A stretch of 64,000 bases of DNA from assembly GCF_001571265.1 (NCBI RefSeq), contig NZ_BCTL01000039.1, forward strand, positions 1-64,000, read 5' to 3'. Source of the stretch: Cedecea neteri NBRC 105707 = ATCC 33855. GTDB taxonomy: Bacteria; Pseudomonadota; Gammaproteobacteria; Enterobacterales; Enterobacteriaceae. This document shows, in pieces, positions 18,449 through 27,287 of the stretch. Position numbers and translations under genes: made by a program. The notes below the pieces were generated by a model. That model searched no databases. It was not told the DNA's origin and saw nothing but the letters and a program-made list of their open reading frames with translations. How positions within the stretch are numbered: the first letter of the stretch is position 1; each line of letters begins with the position of its first letter.

Positions 18449-19561
18449 ATGGAAAATATTCATCAGAAAAGAATGTTTTGGGCACGCATTCATCTCGATC
18501 CCTCGCTGCTGCTGCTGATTATGTTGTTACTTGCTTACAGCGCTTTTGTGATGTGGAGCGCCAGCGGCCAGGATGTCGGGATGATGGAGCGTAAAGCCGG
18601 GCAGATTGCAATGGGGCTTATTGTGATGATTGCTATGGCGCAAGTCCCTCCGCGTTTTTATGAAAGGTCCGCCCCCTGGCTTTTTGTCCTGTGCGTTATT
18701 TTGCTACTGCTGGTGGATAGCATCGGGCAAATCAGCAAAGGGGCTCAGCGCTGGCTGGATCTTGGCATTCTCCGCTTCCAGCCTTCGGAAATAGCCAAGA
18801 TTGCAGTTCCACTGATGGTGGCCCGATTTATCAATCAGAACCCAGCGCCTCCGTCGCTTAAACATACTGCCATTGCCCTGGCGATTATTTTTGTCCCCAC
18901 TTTGCTTATTGCGATGCAGCCCGACCTCGGCACCGCCGTTCTGGTGGCCACATCCGGTCTTTTCGTGCTATTCCTCTCCGGCATTAGCTGGAGAATTATC
19001 GCCGCTGCCGCCGCGCTGATTGCCGTTTTCATTCCGGTGCTGTGGTTCTTTCTTATGCATGACTACCAGCGCGAACGCATCATGATGCTGTTGGATCCAA
19101 CACTCGATCCGCGTGGGGCGGGTTATCACATTATTCAGTCAAAAATCGCGATTGGCTCTGGCGGCCTGGTGGGGAAAGGCTGGCTGCACGGCACACAGTC
19201 TCAGCTGGAATTTTTGCCGGAGCGGCACACCGACTTTGTGTTTGCCGTTCTTGCGGAGGAACTGGGCTTTATCGGCATTCTGGTGCTGCTTGCGCTGTAT
19301 CTGCTGGTGATTATGCGGGGGCTGATCGTCGCTGCTCAGGCTCAAACGCTGTTCGGGCGCATGGTCGTCGGTAGCCTGATACTGATCCTGTTTGTTTATG
19401 TGTTTGTGAATATCGGTATGGTGAGCGGTATTTTGCCGGTGGTGGGTGTTCCGCTGCCGTTAATAAGCTACGGCGGCTCGGCGTTGATCGTGCTGATGGC
19501 CGGATTTGGCATCATTATGTCTATGCATACGCACCGCAAGATGATGTCAAAAAATGTTTAG
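18449..19561 (+). CDS. RodA paralogue (SEDS peptidoglycan glycosyltransferase)
   Basis: A 370-residue SEDS-family protein, the same length as E. coli RodA (MrdB) and closely similar along its whole length. Landmarks are [52 protein letters not shown] with the essential aspartate after HT, and the C-terminal [15 protein letters not shown]. RodA polymerises glycan strands for cell elongation with PBP2. The housekeeping rodA normally sits in the mrdA-mrdB-rlpA cluster, which is not here, and no PBP2 gene is adjacent, so this is a likely second copy. The ATG at 18449 has AGAGG upstream and matches RodA. Confidence 0.88.
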   Translation: MENIHQKRMFWARIHLDPSLLLLIMLLLAYSAFVMWSASGQDVGMMERKAGQIAMGLIVMIAMAQVPPRFYERSAPWLFVLCVILLLLVDSIGQISKGAQRWLDLGILRFQPSEIAKIAVPLMVARFINQNPAPPSLKHTAIALAIIFVPTLLIAMQPDLGTAVLVATSGLFVLFLSGISWRIIAAAAALIAVFIPVLWFFLMHDYQRERIMMLLDPTLDPRGAGYHIIQSKIAIGSGGLVGKGWLHGTQSQLEFLPERHTDFVFAVLAEELGFIGILVLLALYLLVIMRGLIVAAQAQTLFGRMVVGSLILILFVYVFVNIGMVSGILPVVGVPLPLISYGGSALIVLMAGFGIIMSMHTHRKMMSKNV

Positions 19562-19587
19562 TAGCAGGAAGAGGGCGAGGGATTTAT

Positions 19588-19619
19588 CGCCGGGCAGCCG
19601 TATTGAGCGGTGCCCGGCG
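19588..19619. terminator. GC-rich hairpin between convergent rodA-like and ydgD
   Basis: CGCCGGGCA and TGCCCGGCG form a perfect 9-bp stem. No real T-run follows on either strand, so termination activity is only probable; the position between two convergent genes favours it. Confidence 0.5.
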
Positions 19620-19635
19620 GTATCAGGATAGAAAG

Positions 19636-20442
19636 TTATTGCGCCAGTGCTTCCAGCCTGTCGCGGAAGCCGGTGACTGAAATGGCACGGTTGTCAGCCC
19701 TGTATCTGTCTTTGGCTGCCGGAGCCGAGCTTTGCACCGCAATCAGCTGCCAGCCCTGATCGGTTTTCAGCAATAAGGGAGAACCGCTGTCACCGGGCAG
19801 GGTATCACACTGGTGCGACAGCACGGAGGCCTGCGCCCAGCCGGTTACCAGGCAGTTATTATGGGTGTACAAGTCGTCAAGGTGATCCAGCGGATAGCCG
19901 GACTGTGTGACTTTGCGATCCTGCGTTTTCAGGGCTTGGGTAAGCGCGTCTTTGTCGCCGGTAAACAGCGGCAACGGCGTAATTCCCGAAGGCGGATTAC
20001 GGATAATAATCAGGCCAAAGTCATAGGGCGCGGCGCTCGACGGCACTATCCAGCCGTCGCCATCCGGCTTGAGGCGGCGGCCGAGAGATTTGTCCACACG
20101 TCCTTCAATATCATGGATCTCATAGCGCCATTGCCCTTTGTGGGAAATAAAGCGCAGGGCGATGGCTTTGTCTGCCTTGCCACGTGGCGGCTGCAGCAGG
20201 CAGTGCCCGGCGGTCAATGCCAGATGCGGTGAAATCAGGGTGGCGGTACATAAGTTGCCGCTGGCGGTTTCTAACTGGCCAATAGCATCCCACGGGGCAT
20301 CTTCGGGGTTGGTGACACGAACACGATCATCTTTGCCGAAGAACAGGGTTTTAACGTTCGCCGGGCTGTCGTTTTCGTCCGCGTGAGCAAGTTGAGGTAA
20401 AAGGATCAATGCTCCTAAAAACAACACAACACTTTTGCGCAT
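19636..20442 (-). CDS. ydgD: Periplasmic trypsin-like serine protease YdgD
   Basis: A 268-residue chymotrypsin-fold protein with an N-terminal signal peptide ([18 protein letters not shown]). The catalytic regions are visible: LTAGHC for the histidine, the aspartate in PYDFGLIII and the serine in [11 protein letters not shown]. It matches E. coli YdgD in length and in blocks such as [20 protein letters not shown]. In E. coli it also lies between mdtI and asr. Its physiological substrate is unknown. Confidence 0.93.
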   Translation of the reverse strand: MRKSVVLFLGALILLPQLAHADENDSPANVKTLFFGKDDRVRVTNPEDAPWDAIGQLETASGNLCTATLISPHLALTAGHCLLQPPRGKADKAIALRFISHKGQWRYEIHDIEGRVDKSLGRRLKPDGDGWIVPSSAAPYDFGLIIIRNPPSGITPLPLFTGDKDALTQALKTQDRKVTQSGYPLDHLDDLYTHNNCLVTGWAQASVLSHQCDTLPGDSGSPLLLKTDQGWQLIAVQSSAPAAKDRYRADNRAISVTGFRDRLEALAQ

Positions 20443-20540
20443 AGCTCTCTCTGAAGGGGCTAATAATTATGGTTTTTATAGATGCAGTAACTATAGTCGG
20501 AACGGGTCGAAAGTGGGAGTGAAAACAGCAGACTACGCTA

Positions 20541-20621
20541 TCAGAGCCAGAAGCTCAGCGTAATAATACCGCAGATGATCAGCAGGGCGAGGATTAACTC
20601 GAAACTGTAGCGTCGCAACAT
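20541..20621 (-). CDS. ydgU: Small membrane protein (26 residues), YdgU-like
   Basis: Minus-strand ATG at 20621 to TGA at 20541 encodes 26 residues: a basic N-terminus (MLRRYSFE), then a single hydrophobic helix (LILALLIICGIITLSFWL). TGGAG lies 8 nt before the ATG. It sits between asr and ydgD, where E. coli has the short ydgU gene. The name rests on position, size and the one-helix layout. Confidence 0.6.
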   Translation of the reverse strand: MLRRYSFELILALLIICGIITLSFWL

Positions 20622-20674
20622 TATCCGCACTCCAGAAATAAGTACGTGCTAAAGGCTGTGCCTTATTCCTAATA

Positions 20675-20698
20675 AAACACCCGGCAAGCCGGGTGTTT
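20675..20698 (-). terminator. Terminator between asr and the ydgU-like gene
   Basis: AAACACCCGGC and GCCGGGTGTTT form a perfect 11-bp stem with a two-base centre, 39 nt after the asr stop. The T-run is partly inside the stem and continues TATT. It probably ends most asr transcripts and allows some readthrough to the small downstream ORF. Confidence 0.8.
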
Positions 20699-20736
20699 AT
20701 CTAAACGCTTCAAGCTAACGGGTAGCCCCGTTTAAC

Positions 20737-21162
20737 TTATGCTGCTGGCTGTGCAGCTGGTTTAGCAGCGGCTTTGTGATGTTTTTTCACGTGTTTCTTA
20801 GCAGCTTGAGCTTTCTGAGCAGCTGGTTTTACTGCTTTTTTGTGGTGTTTTTTAGCAGCCTGGGCTTTCTGAGCAGCTGGTTTGGTTGCTTTTTTGTGGT
20901 GCTTTTTAGCAGCCTGAGCTTTCTGCTCGGTCGCTGGTTTAGCGGCTTTTTTGTGTTTCTTTTTAGCGGCCTGAGCTTTCTGAGCGGCAGCTTTTTTGTG
21001 TTTCTTGTGATGCGTTACTTTTGCAGCTGGCGCTTTAGCAGCAGGAGCAGCAGCGGTGGTTGCTGGAGCAGCAGCTGGAGCGGTAGCGGTGGTGTCAGCA
21101 GCGAAAGCGGCAGAAGACAGACCCATAGCAGCGGCAACAACCAGAGCTAATACTTTTTTCAT
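20737..21162 (-). CDS. asr: Acid shock protein Asr
   Basis: A 141-residue exported protein with a signal peptide ([20 protein letters not shown], cleavage near AFA). An Ala-rich linker is followed by a Lys/His/Ala repetitive region with several copies of a [12 protein letters not shown]-type unit. Asr is periplasmic, strongly induced at low pH, and thought to protect proteins by its basic charge. Repeat number varies between species; this version is longer than the E. coli protein. An RstA box sits about 105 bp upstream of the start codon and a TATAGT -10 element at 21219-21224. Confidence 0.94.
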   Translation of the reverse strand: MKKVLALVVAAAMGLSSAAFAADTTATAPAAAPATTAAAPAAKAPAAKVTHHKKHKKAAAQKAQAAKKKHKKAAKPATEQKAQAAKKHHKKATKPAAQKAQAAKKHHKKAVKPAAQKAQAAKKHVKKHHKAAAKPAAQPAA

Positions 21163-21266
21163 TTCGACATCCTCGAATTTGTTTGTGTGTCAACCCCACT
21201 GCGGGGCCGTTGAAATGAACTATAGGCTGGGGAATCAAAGTCTTCAGTGAGTGATTGGTATCGGCA

Positions 21267-21280
21267 TGTAACGTAATGTA
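21267..21280 (-). promoter_or_regulatory. RstA box in the asr promoter
   Basis: On the minus strand the sequence is TACATTACGTTACA, matching the RstA consensus TACATNTNGTTACA at all but one fixed base. It lies about 45 bp upstream of the -10 element TATAGT. RstA is the known acid-responsive activator of asr in E. coli and Salmonella. Confidence 0.75.
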
Positions 21281-21282
21281 CA

Positions 21283-21307
21283 ACGCCGGGTACAGATGAC
21301 CCGGCGT
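21283..21307 (-). terminator. Terminator of the M32 carboxypeptidase gene
   Basis: ACGCCGGGT and ACCCGGCGT pair perfectly around a 7-nt loop, 8 nt after the carboxypeptidase stop, followed on the minus strand by TGTAC rather than a long T-run. It directly abuts the asr RstA box and may insulate the asr promoter. Confidence 0.65.
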
Positions 21308-21314
21308 GAGGGAT

Positions 21315-22799
21315 TTACAGGTAGCGAGATTCTAAATGTTTGCGGAAATACAACGGGTTAAGGTCTTCTCCGGTCGCGTTGGTGATCAGCTGTGAGGTGG
21401 TAAAACGGCTGCCATGCTGCCAGATATTTTGCTGCAGCCAGTCAAACAATGCGTCGAAATTACCGCTGGCGATCGCCTGGTCCAGATCCGGCAGCGCGCG
21501 TGACGCGGCGCTAAACAGCTGTGCCGCGTACATCGCGCCCAGCGTGTAGGATGGGAAATAGCCGAAAGCTCCATCGGTCCAGTGAATATCCTGCATACAG
21601 CCATTGCGGTAGTTGCCTTCGGTGGACAGGCCCAGCCAGGACTGCATCTTTTCATTCCACAGCGCGGGAATGTCGTCCACCTCGATGTCACCGTCGATCA
21701 ACGCCCGTTCAATTTCATAACGCAGCACTACGTGCGCCGGGTAGCTGACTTCATCTGCATCTACGCGAATATAGCCGCGCTCAACCTGCTGGTTGACGTT
21801 GATAAAGTTGTTCAGCTCGAACGCCGGTTGCGGGCCAAAACGCTCAATAACCTTCGGCAGCAACAGCTTCAGGAACGGGGCACTGCGCCCAAGCTGCATC
21901 TCAAAGAACAGACTTTGGGATTCATGAATGGCGGTAGAGCGCGCCAGAGCAACGGGCTGGCCGAGCCACTCACGCGGCAGGTTTTGCTCGTAGCGGGCAT
22001 GGCCGGTTTCATGAATCACGCCAAACAGCGAGCTGAACATCTCTTCTTCGTTATAACGAGTAGTGATTCGAACATCTTCAGGCACGCCGCCGCAGAAGGG
22101 ATGCGCGCTGACGTCAAGGCGGCCACCGTTAAAGTCGAAGCCGAGCAGCGCCATGGTATCCAGCCCGAGCTGACGCTGGGTTTCAGTGGCGAAAGGACCC
22201 TGCGGCGCCAGCGCTTTTTCTTTGGCCTGTTTATCAACCACCTTCTGCAGCAGGTCCGGCAGCCAGCCTCGTAGATCGCCAAACAGCACGTCGAGCTTGG
22301 CGCTGGTCATCCCCGGCTCGTAGATATCCAGCAGCGCATCGTAGCGGGAAATTCCTTTGGCCTCTGCGCGCAGACGAGCTTCTTCGCGGCTGACGCGCAC
22401 GACTTCCTTCAGGTTAGCGGAGAACCCCTGCCAGTCGTTGGCCGGGCGCTGGGTACGCCAGCCATGTTCGCAGCGCGTACCTACCAGCGATTTCTCTTCT
22501 ACTAATGCATCCGGGAGCAGCACGGCTTCCTGATAATGCCGCGTCATTTCGCGCAGGTTGGCGCGCTCAACGTCGTTCAGATCTTCCTGAGCTGCAGCCT
22601 GGAGCAGGGTGGCAATTTTCTTGTCGGTAAGGATCTGGTGCTTAAGCACGCTAAGTTCAGCGAGAGCCTCGCCGCGCGCCTGGCTGCCGTTAGCGGGCAT
22701 CATGGTGGACATGTCCCAGCCGGCAATAGCTGAAAGATGATCAAAACGGGACAGACGCTGGAAGGTACGGGTCAGGTGATTATAGTTTTGCTTGTCCAT
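21315..22799 (-). CDS. Carboxypeptidase Taq, metallopeptidase family M32
   Basis: A 494-residue cytoplasmic zinc carboxypeptidase. The HETGH motif is at residues 263-267, followed by the third-ligand region STAIHESQSLFFE. Other family blocks are AGWDMSTMMP near the N-terminus and RVDADEVSYPAHVVLRYEIE. Length is typical for M32. The ATG at 22799 is preferred over the upstream start at 22841, which adds a poorly supported extension. The gene is not at this position in E. coli K-12, where asr and ynfM are neighbours. The reaction is broad removal of C-terminal residues from peptides. Confidence 0.92.
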   Translation of the reverse strand: MDKQNYNHLTRTFQRLSRFDHLSAIAGWDMSTMMPANGSQARGEALAELSVLKHQILTDKKIATLLQAAAQEDLNDVERANLREMTRHYQEAVLLPDALVEEKSLVGTRCEHGWRTQRPANDWQGFSANLKEVVRVSREEARLRAEAKGISRYDALLDIYEPGMTSAKLDVLFGDLRGWLPDLLQKVVDKQAKEKALAPQGPFATETQRQLGLDTMALLGFDFNGGRLDVSAHPFCGGVPEDVRITTRYNEEEMFSSLFGVIHETGHARYEQNLPREWLGQPVALARSTAIHESQSLFFEMQLGRSAPFLKLLLPKVIERFGPQPAFELNNFINVNQQVERGYIRVDADEVSYPAHVVLRYEIERALIDGDIEVDDIPALWNEKMQSWLGLSTEGNYRNGCMQDIHWTDGAFGYFPSYTLGAMYAAQLFSAASRALPDLDQAIASGNFDALFDWLQQNIWQHGSRFTTSQLITNATGEDLNPLYFRKHLESRYL

Positions 22800-22873
22800 A
22801 TGGCCTCGTGAACAGGTTGTTAACGCCAAAGAAAATAGCATTAAGCTTACCTGAACACGAGAGTGGCAACAGG

Positions 22874-24124
22874 TTAGTGAGCCTTATGATGCAAACGAGA
22901 AGCGACTAGCAGGGCTACCAGCAGCAGCGAGCCGATAAACGCCGCCACGCCGTTCCAGCCAAACTGGTGCCAGAACACGCCGCCGAGAGTACCCGCGAGG
23001 CTGGAACCGAGGTAATAGCTGAACAAATACAGCGACGAGGCCTGGCCTTTGGCCCGGCGCGCGCGTGGCCCAATCCAGCTGCTTGCCACCGAGTGGGCGG
23101 CAAAGAAACCGGCGGAGAACAGTAGCATCCCGGCAAAAATGACCATAAGGGAGGAGAAAACGGTCAGCGTCAGGCCAAGGAACATAATGGCCGTGAAGCC
23201 AATCAGCACCGGCCCACGGCCATATTTAGCGGTCATTGCGCCTGCTTTCGGTGAACTCCATGTCCCGGTCAGGTAGGCGACGGAAAGCAGGCCCACCACC
23301 GCCTGACTCAGAAACCACGGGGCCTCCATCATGCGATAGCCAATGTAGTTAAAGAGGGTGACAAATGCCCCCATTAGCAGAAAGCCTTCGGCAAATAGCA
23401 GCGGCAGGCCCTGGTCCCGCCAGTGCAGACGGAAGTTAATAAACAGCGTTTTGGGCCGCAGGCTGGAGGCGCGAAAATGCTGAGACTGCGGCAAAATCTT
23501 CCAGAACATCAGCGCTGAGGCGAGGGCAAAACAGCCGATAGCCGCGACGGCTACGCGCCAGGTAAAGAAGTCGGTGAGCACCCCGGTTATCAGGCGGCCG
23601 CTCATCCCGCCGATCGAGTTCCCACTGATGTACAAGCCCATCGAAAACGCCACCACGCTGGGGTGCATTTCCTCGCTGAGATAAGTCATGCCCACGGCCG
23701 CGACGCCGCTGAGTGAAAGGCCGATGAGCGCGCGCATAATCAAAATGCCGTGCCAACTGGTCATCAACGTTGACAGTAACGTGCAGCAGGAAGCCAGCAG
23801 CAGCGCCGTGACCATCACCTGTTTACGGCCAATGGCGTCCGAAAGCGGGCCGGTAAACAGCAGGCCGATAGCCAGCATGGCGGTTGAAACCGAGAGTGAG
23901 ATGCTGCTGCTTGCCGGGCTGACGCCAAACTCATGGGAGAGCACCGGTAAAATAGGCTGCACGCAATAGAGCAGGGCAAAGGTCGCCAACCCGGCGGAAA
24001 ACAGCGCCAGCGTGACGCGCATAAACTGAGGAGTACCACGTTTGATATAGCTGACAGAAGGGGCAGACCGGCTTTCGTCAACATCCTCTGTCGGGGCTGT
24101 GCTGACGGTAGTTGTACGACTCAA
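22874..24124 (-). CDS. ynfM: MFS transporter YnfM
   Basis: A 416-residue, 12-helix major facilitator protein, matching E. coli YnfM in length and in its place divergent from a LysR gene. Motif A is present as GPLSDAIGRKQVM, and the first helix begins near residue 36 after a polar N-terminal tail. Its substrate is unknown; relatives export arabinose or drugs. A 99-bp intergenic region separates it from ynfL, which probably controls it. Confidence 0.88.
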   Translation of the reverse strand: MSRTTTVSTAPTEDVDESRSAPSVSYIKRGTPQFMRVTLALFSAGLATFALLYCVQPILPVLSHEFGVSPASSSISLSVSTAMLAIGLLFTGPLSDAIGRKQVMVTALLLASCCTLLSTLMTSWHGILIMRALIGLSLSGVAAVGMTYLSEEMHPSVVAFSMGLYISGNSIGGMSGRLITGVLTDFFTWRVAVAAIGCFALASALMFWKILPQSQHFRASSLRPKTLFINFRLHWRDQGLPLLFAEGFLLMGAFVTLFNYIGYRMMEAPWFLSQAVVGLLSVAYLTGTWSSPKAGAMTAKYGRGPVLIGFTAIMFLGLTLTVFSSLMVIFAGMLLFSAGFFAAHSVASSWIGPRARRAKGQASSLYLFSYYLGSSLAGTLGGVFWHQFGWNGVAAFIGSLLLVALLVASRLHHKAH

Positions 24125-24223
24125 GGGAAATCCTTACGCAGGTGTTAACTTATTTTTTACAGAGTAGAAAAGTGTAAATGTTCTGTCTAATATATTAATA
24201 ATCTCAAATGATACTTTAAACAT

Positions 24224-25126
24224 ATGAATATAGAGTTACGTCATCTGCGCTATTTCATCGCCGTTGCCGAAGAGCTGCATTTTGGTCGAGCCGCCGCGAG
24301 GCTGCGGATCTCCCAGCCCCCCCTTAGCCAGCAAATTCAGATCCTTGAAGAGCAAATTGGCGCTCGGCTGCTGGCGCGGACGAACCGCAGCGTTAACCTC
24401 ACCGCGGCGGGTCAGCAGTTTCTCACCGACGCCAGGCAAATTCTCGGACAGGTGGATGCCGCTGCCGCGCGCGCTGGACGTCTGCATCAGGGGGAAACAG
24501 GCGAACTGCGCATTGGTTTTACCTCCTCCGCGCCATTTATTAAAGCAGTTTCAGACAGCCTGTCCCGCTTTCGCAAGCGTTACCCTGACGTGCATCTCCA
24601 GATGCGTGAGGTGAACACCCGCGAGCAAATTGCCCCTCTGAATGAGGGCGAGCTTGAGCTGGGGCTGATGCGTAATACGCGCCTGCCGGATACCCTGAAC
24701 TGGACGCTTATCCTGCGCGAACCGCTTTTAGCGATGGTGCATCGCGATCATCCGCTGGCCAGCAGCGGTTCGGTATCGCTGAAACAGCTTGCTCAGGAGC
24801 CGTTTGTATTCTTTGACCCGCACGTAGGCACCGGGCTGTACGACGACATTATTGGGCTGCTTCGCCGCTATAACATCGTGCCGTTCATCACTCAGGAAGT
24901 TGGCGAGGCAATGACCATCATTGGGTTAGTGTCCGCCGGGCTGGGGGTTTCCATCCTGCCGGCTTCGTTCCAACGTATTCGCCTGAGCGATGTTGTATGG
25001 CTACCTATTGACGAACCAGAAGCGCAGTCTGAGCTATGGCTAGTCTGGCCGAAGCATCGGGAATTATCTGCGGCGGCGAAGCGTATCTCGGCGCTGTTAA
25101 CCGAGGCCTCCTGGGCGTTAAAATAG
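24224..25126 (+). CDS. ynfL: LysR-family regulator YnfL
   Basis: A 300-residue LysR regulator beginning MNIELRHLRYFIAVAEELHF. The helix-turn-helix includes FGRAAARLRISQPPLSQQIQ, and a substrate-binding domain follows residue about 90. It is transcribed divergently from ynfM and precedes mlc, as in E. coli. Its ligand is unknown. It resembles budR in this window at the N-terminus only because both are LysR proteins. Confidence 0.9.
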   Translation: MNIELRHLRYFIAVAEELHFGRAAARLRISQPPLSQQIQILEEQIGARLLARTNRSVNLTAAGQQFLTDARQILGQVDAAAARAGRLHQGETGELRIGFTSSAPFIKAVSDSLSRFRKRYPDVHLQMREVNTREQIAPLNEGELELGLMRNTRLPDTLNWTLILREPLLAMVHRDHPLASSGSVSLKQLAQEPFVFFDPHVGTGLYDDIIGLLRRYNIVPFITQEVGEAMTIIGLVSAGLGVSILPASFQRIRLSDVVWLPIDEPEAQSELWLVWPKHRELSAAAKRISALLTEASWALK

Positions 25127-25145
25127 GACCAATGTGGCGGGATTA

Positions 25146-25161
25146 TGTGCGGTAAATCACA
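25146..25161. promoter_or_regulatory. CRP site upstream of mlc
   Basis: TGTGC-GGTAAA-TCACA differs from the CRP consensus only at one arm base. It lies about 91 bp before the mlc start. CRP control of mlc is known in E. coli. Confidence 0.65.
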
Positions 25162-25216
25162 TCCCTACCTAAATATTTGACGACCCCGCTGCAAGTGTTT
25201 CACCATAGCCTAAAAG

Positions 25217-25240
25217 TTTATTTCGAAGCGCGAAAATAAA
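25217..25240. promoter_or_regulatory. Mlc operator (autoregulation)
   Basis: TTTATTTCG at 25217-25225 and CGAAAATAAA at 25231-25240 form the AT-rich dyad typical of Mlc/NagC operators, just before the GGGAG ribosome site of mlc. Mlc represses its own gene in E. coli. Confidence 0.75.
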
Positions 25241-25251
25241 GGGAGTACCAC

Positions 25252-26469
25252 GTGGTTGCTGATAGTCAACCGGGCCATATCGATCAAATTAAACAAACCA
25301 ATGCTGGCGTTGTTTATCGCTTGATTGATACCCACGGTCCGGTGTCGCGAATCGATCTTTCCCGCCTGGCGCAATTGGCTCCGGCCAGTATCACCAAGAT
25401 TGTGCGGGAAATGCTTGAGGCGCATCTGGTACAGGAAACGGAGATTCAGGACCCCGGCAGCCGTGGCCGCCCTGCGGTGGGCTTAATGCTGGAAACAGAA
25501 GCCTGGCATTACCTCTCGATTCGCCTGAGCCGGGGTGAGATTTCCCTCGGCCTGCGCGATCTCAGCAGTAAGCTGGTGGTAGAAGACACCGTAGACCTGC
25601 CGACGGACGACCCGCAGCCTTTGCTGGAACGCATTGTCTTTCAGGTCGATCAATTCTTTATTCGCCATCAGCAAAAGCTTGAGCGCCTCACCGCCATTGC
25701 TATTACGCTGCCGGGCATTATTGACACCGTTGGCGGCGTTATTCACCGTATGCCGTTCTATGATGTCTGCGATATGCCGCTGGGTGAAGCGCTGGGCAAC
25801 CGCACCGGCGTGCCGGTGTTTATTCAGCATGACATTAGCGCATGGACCATGGCCGAAGGGCTGTTTGGCGCCTCTCAGGGGGCGAGGGATGTTATCCAGG
25901 TGGTGATTGACCACAACGTCGGCGCCGGCGTTATCACCGACGGGCGTCTGCTGCACGCTGGCAGCAGTAGTCTGGTGGAAATTGGCCACACGCAGGTCGA
26001 CCCCTACGGTAAACGCTGCTACTGCGGGAATCACGGCTGCCTTGAAACCATTGCCAGCGTGGAAAGCGTGCTGGAGCTGGCGCAGCAGCGTATGAGCCAG
26101 TCAATGGGCTCGATGCTGCACGGTCAACCGCTGAGTGTGGAATCCCTGTGCGACGCAGCGTTAAGCGGAGATCTGCTGGCGAAAGATATTATTATCGGCG
26201 TCGGGCAAAACGTGGGCCGCATCCTGGCTATTATGGTTAACCTGTTTAATCCGCAAAAAATTCTTATCGGTTCACCACTTAACCGTGCTGCGGCAATCCT
26301 TCACCCTGCGATAACCGACTGTATTCGTCAGCAAGCATTGCCCGCCTACAGTAGCCACACGGTGGTGGAAGGTACGCAGTTTGATAATCGCGGTACCATG
26401 GCCGGCGCTGCGCTGGTAAAAGATGCAATGTATAACGGCTCTTTATTAATTCGTCTGCTGCAGGGCTAG
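25252..26469 (+). CDS. mlc: Transcriptional repressor Mlc (DgsA)
   Basis: A 405-residue ROK-family repressor of PTS and glucose-related genes, sequestered by dephosphorylated EIIBC-Glc. It has the N-terminal winged helix (GPVSRIDLSRLAQLAPASIT), a ROK domain, and the zinc site around GHTQVDPYGKRCYCGNHGC. It begins MVADSQPGHIDQIKQTNAG from a GTG, matching E. coli Mlc, with GGGAG upstream. CRP and Mlc sites lie in its promoter. The order ynfL-mlc-bioD2 is as in E. coli. Confidence 0.96.
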   Translation: MVADSQPGHIDQIKQTNAGVVYRLIDTHGPVSRIDLSRLAQLAPASITKIVREMLEAHLVQETEIQDPGSRGRPAVGLMLETEAWHYLSIRLSRGEISLGLRDLSSKLVVEDTVDLPTDDPQPLLERIVFQVDQFFIRHQQKLERLTAIAITLPGIIDTVGGVIHRMPFYDVCDMPLGEALGNRTGVPVFIQHDISAWTMAEGLFGASQGARDVIQVVIDHNVGAGVITDGRLLHAGSSSLVEIGHTQVDPYGKRCYCGNHGCLETIASVESVLELAQQRMSQSMGSMLHGQPLSVESLCDAALSGDLLAKDIIIGVGQNVGRILAIMVNLFNPQKILIGSPLNRAAAILHPAITDCIRQQALPAYSSHTVVEGTQFDNRGTMAGAALVKDAMYNGSLLIRLLQG

Positions 26470-26591
26470 TCTTCGGCCCTGATTCACCAAAAATTGCGCT
26501 ATCTCAATCTGGCTACAGCGCCATTCTTTTAGACTTCCCGGGTTAATTTTTCTCTTTACTTATATGGCTAGCATTACCTCGGGAGACAGTC

Positions 26592-27287
26592 ATGCTTAAG
26601 CGTTTCTTTATAACAGGTACCGATACTGCCGTAGGGAAGACGGTGGTTTCACGAGCCTTGCTGCAGGCGTTGTCGGCCAGCGGGAAAAGCGTCGTCGGTT
26701 ACAAACCGGTCGCTAAGGGCAGTAAAGAGACGCCAGAGGGGCTGCGCAACAGGGATGCGTTGGTACTGCAAAGCGTCTCGACGATCAAACTGCCCTATGA
26801 AGCCATTAACCCCATTGCGCTCAGCGAAGAAGAGAGCAGCATCAGCCATCACGGGCCGATTAACTATTCGCTGCTGTCGAGCGGGCTGCAAAGGCTTTCC
26901 GACCAAATGGACCACGTCGTGGTGGAAGGCACGGGCGGCTGGCGTAGCCTGATGAACGATCTGCGTCCGCTGTCGGACTGGGTTGTTCAGGAACAGTTGC
27001 CGGTGCTGCTGGTGGTGGGGATCCAGGAAGGGTGCATTAACCATGCGTTGCTGACGGCGCAGGCCATTGCCAACGACGGGCTGCCGTTTATTGGCTGGGT
27101 GGCGAACCGCATCAACCCGGGCCTGGCGCATTACGCGGAAATCATTGACGTGTTAAGCAAAAAACTGCCGGGGCCGTTGGTGGGCGAGCTGCCGTATCTG
27201 CCCCGGGCCGAACAGCGCGAGTTGGGGGCGTATATCGACCTAACCCGGCTGCGTAGCGCCCTGACGGTAGACCGACTGCGGGCGTAG
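26592..27287 (+). CDS. bioD2: Dethiobiotin synthetase paralogue BioD2 (YnfK)
   Basis: A 231-residue ATP-dependent dethiobiotin synthetase homologue. It has the P-loop [12 protein letters not shown] and the VVEGTGGW motif. Dethiobiotin synthetase closes the ureido ring before the BioB step; E. coli carries this second copy apart from the bio operon. GGGAG precedes the ATG. Its 3' end overlaps the 3' end of the convergent clcB by 48 bp. Confidence 0.92.
   Translation: MLKRFFITGTDTAVGKTVVSRALLQALSASGKSVVGYKPVAKGSKETPEGLRNRDALVLQSVSTIKLPYEAINPIALSEEESSISHHGPINYSLLSSGLQRLSDQMDHVVVEGTGGWRSLMNDLRPLSDWVVQEQLPVLLVVGIQEGCINHALLTAQAIANDGLPFIGWVANRINPGLAHYAEIIDVLSKKLPGPLVGELPYLPRAEQRELGAYIDLTRLRSALTVDRLRA

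Noticed and set aside
20737-21162. Direct repeats in asr as a possible CRISPR or tandem-repeat locus
   Set aside because: The repeats are in frame and encode the Lys/His/Ala units of acid shock protein; there are no spacers.
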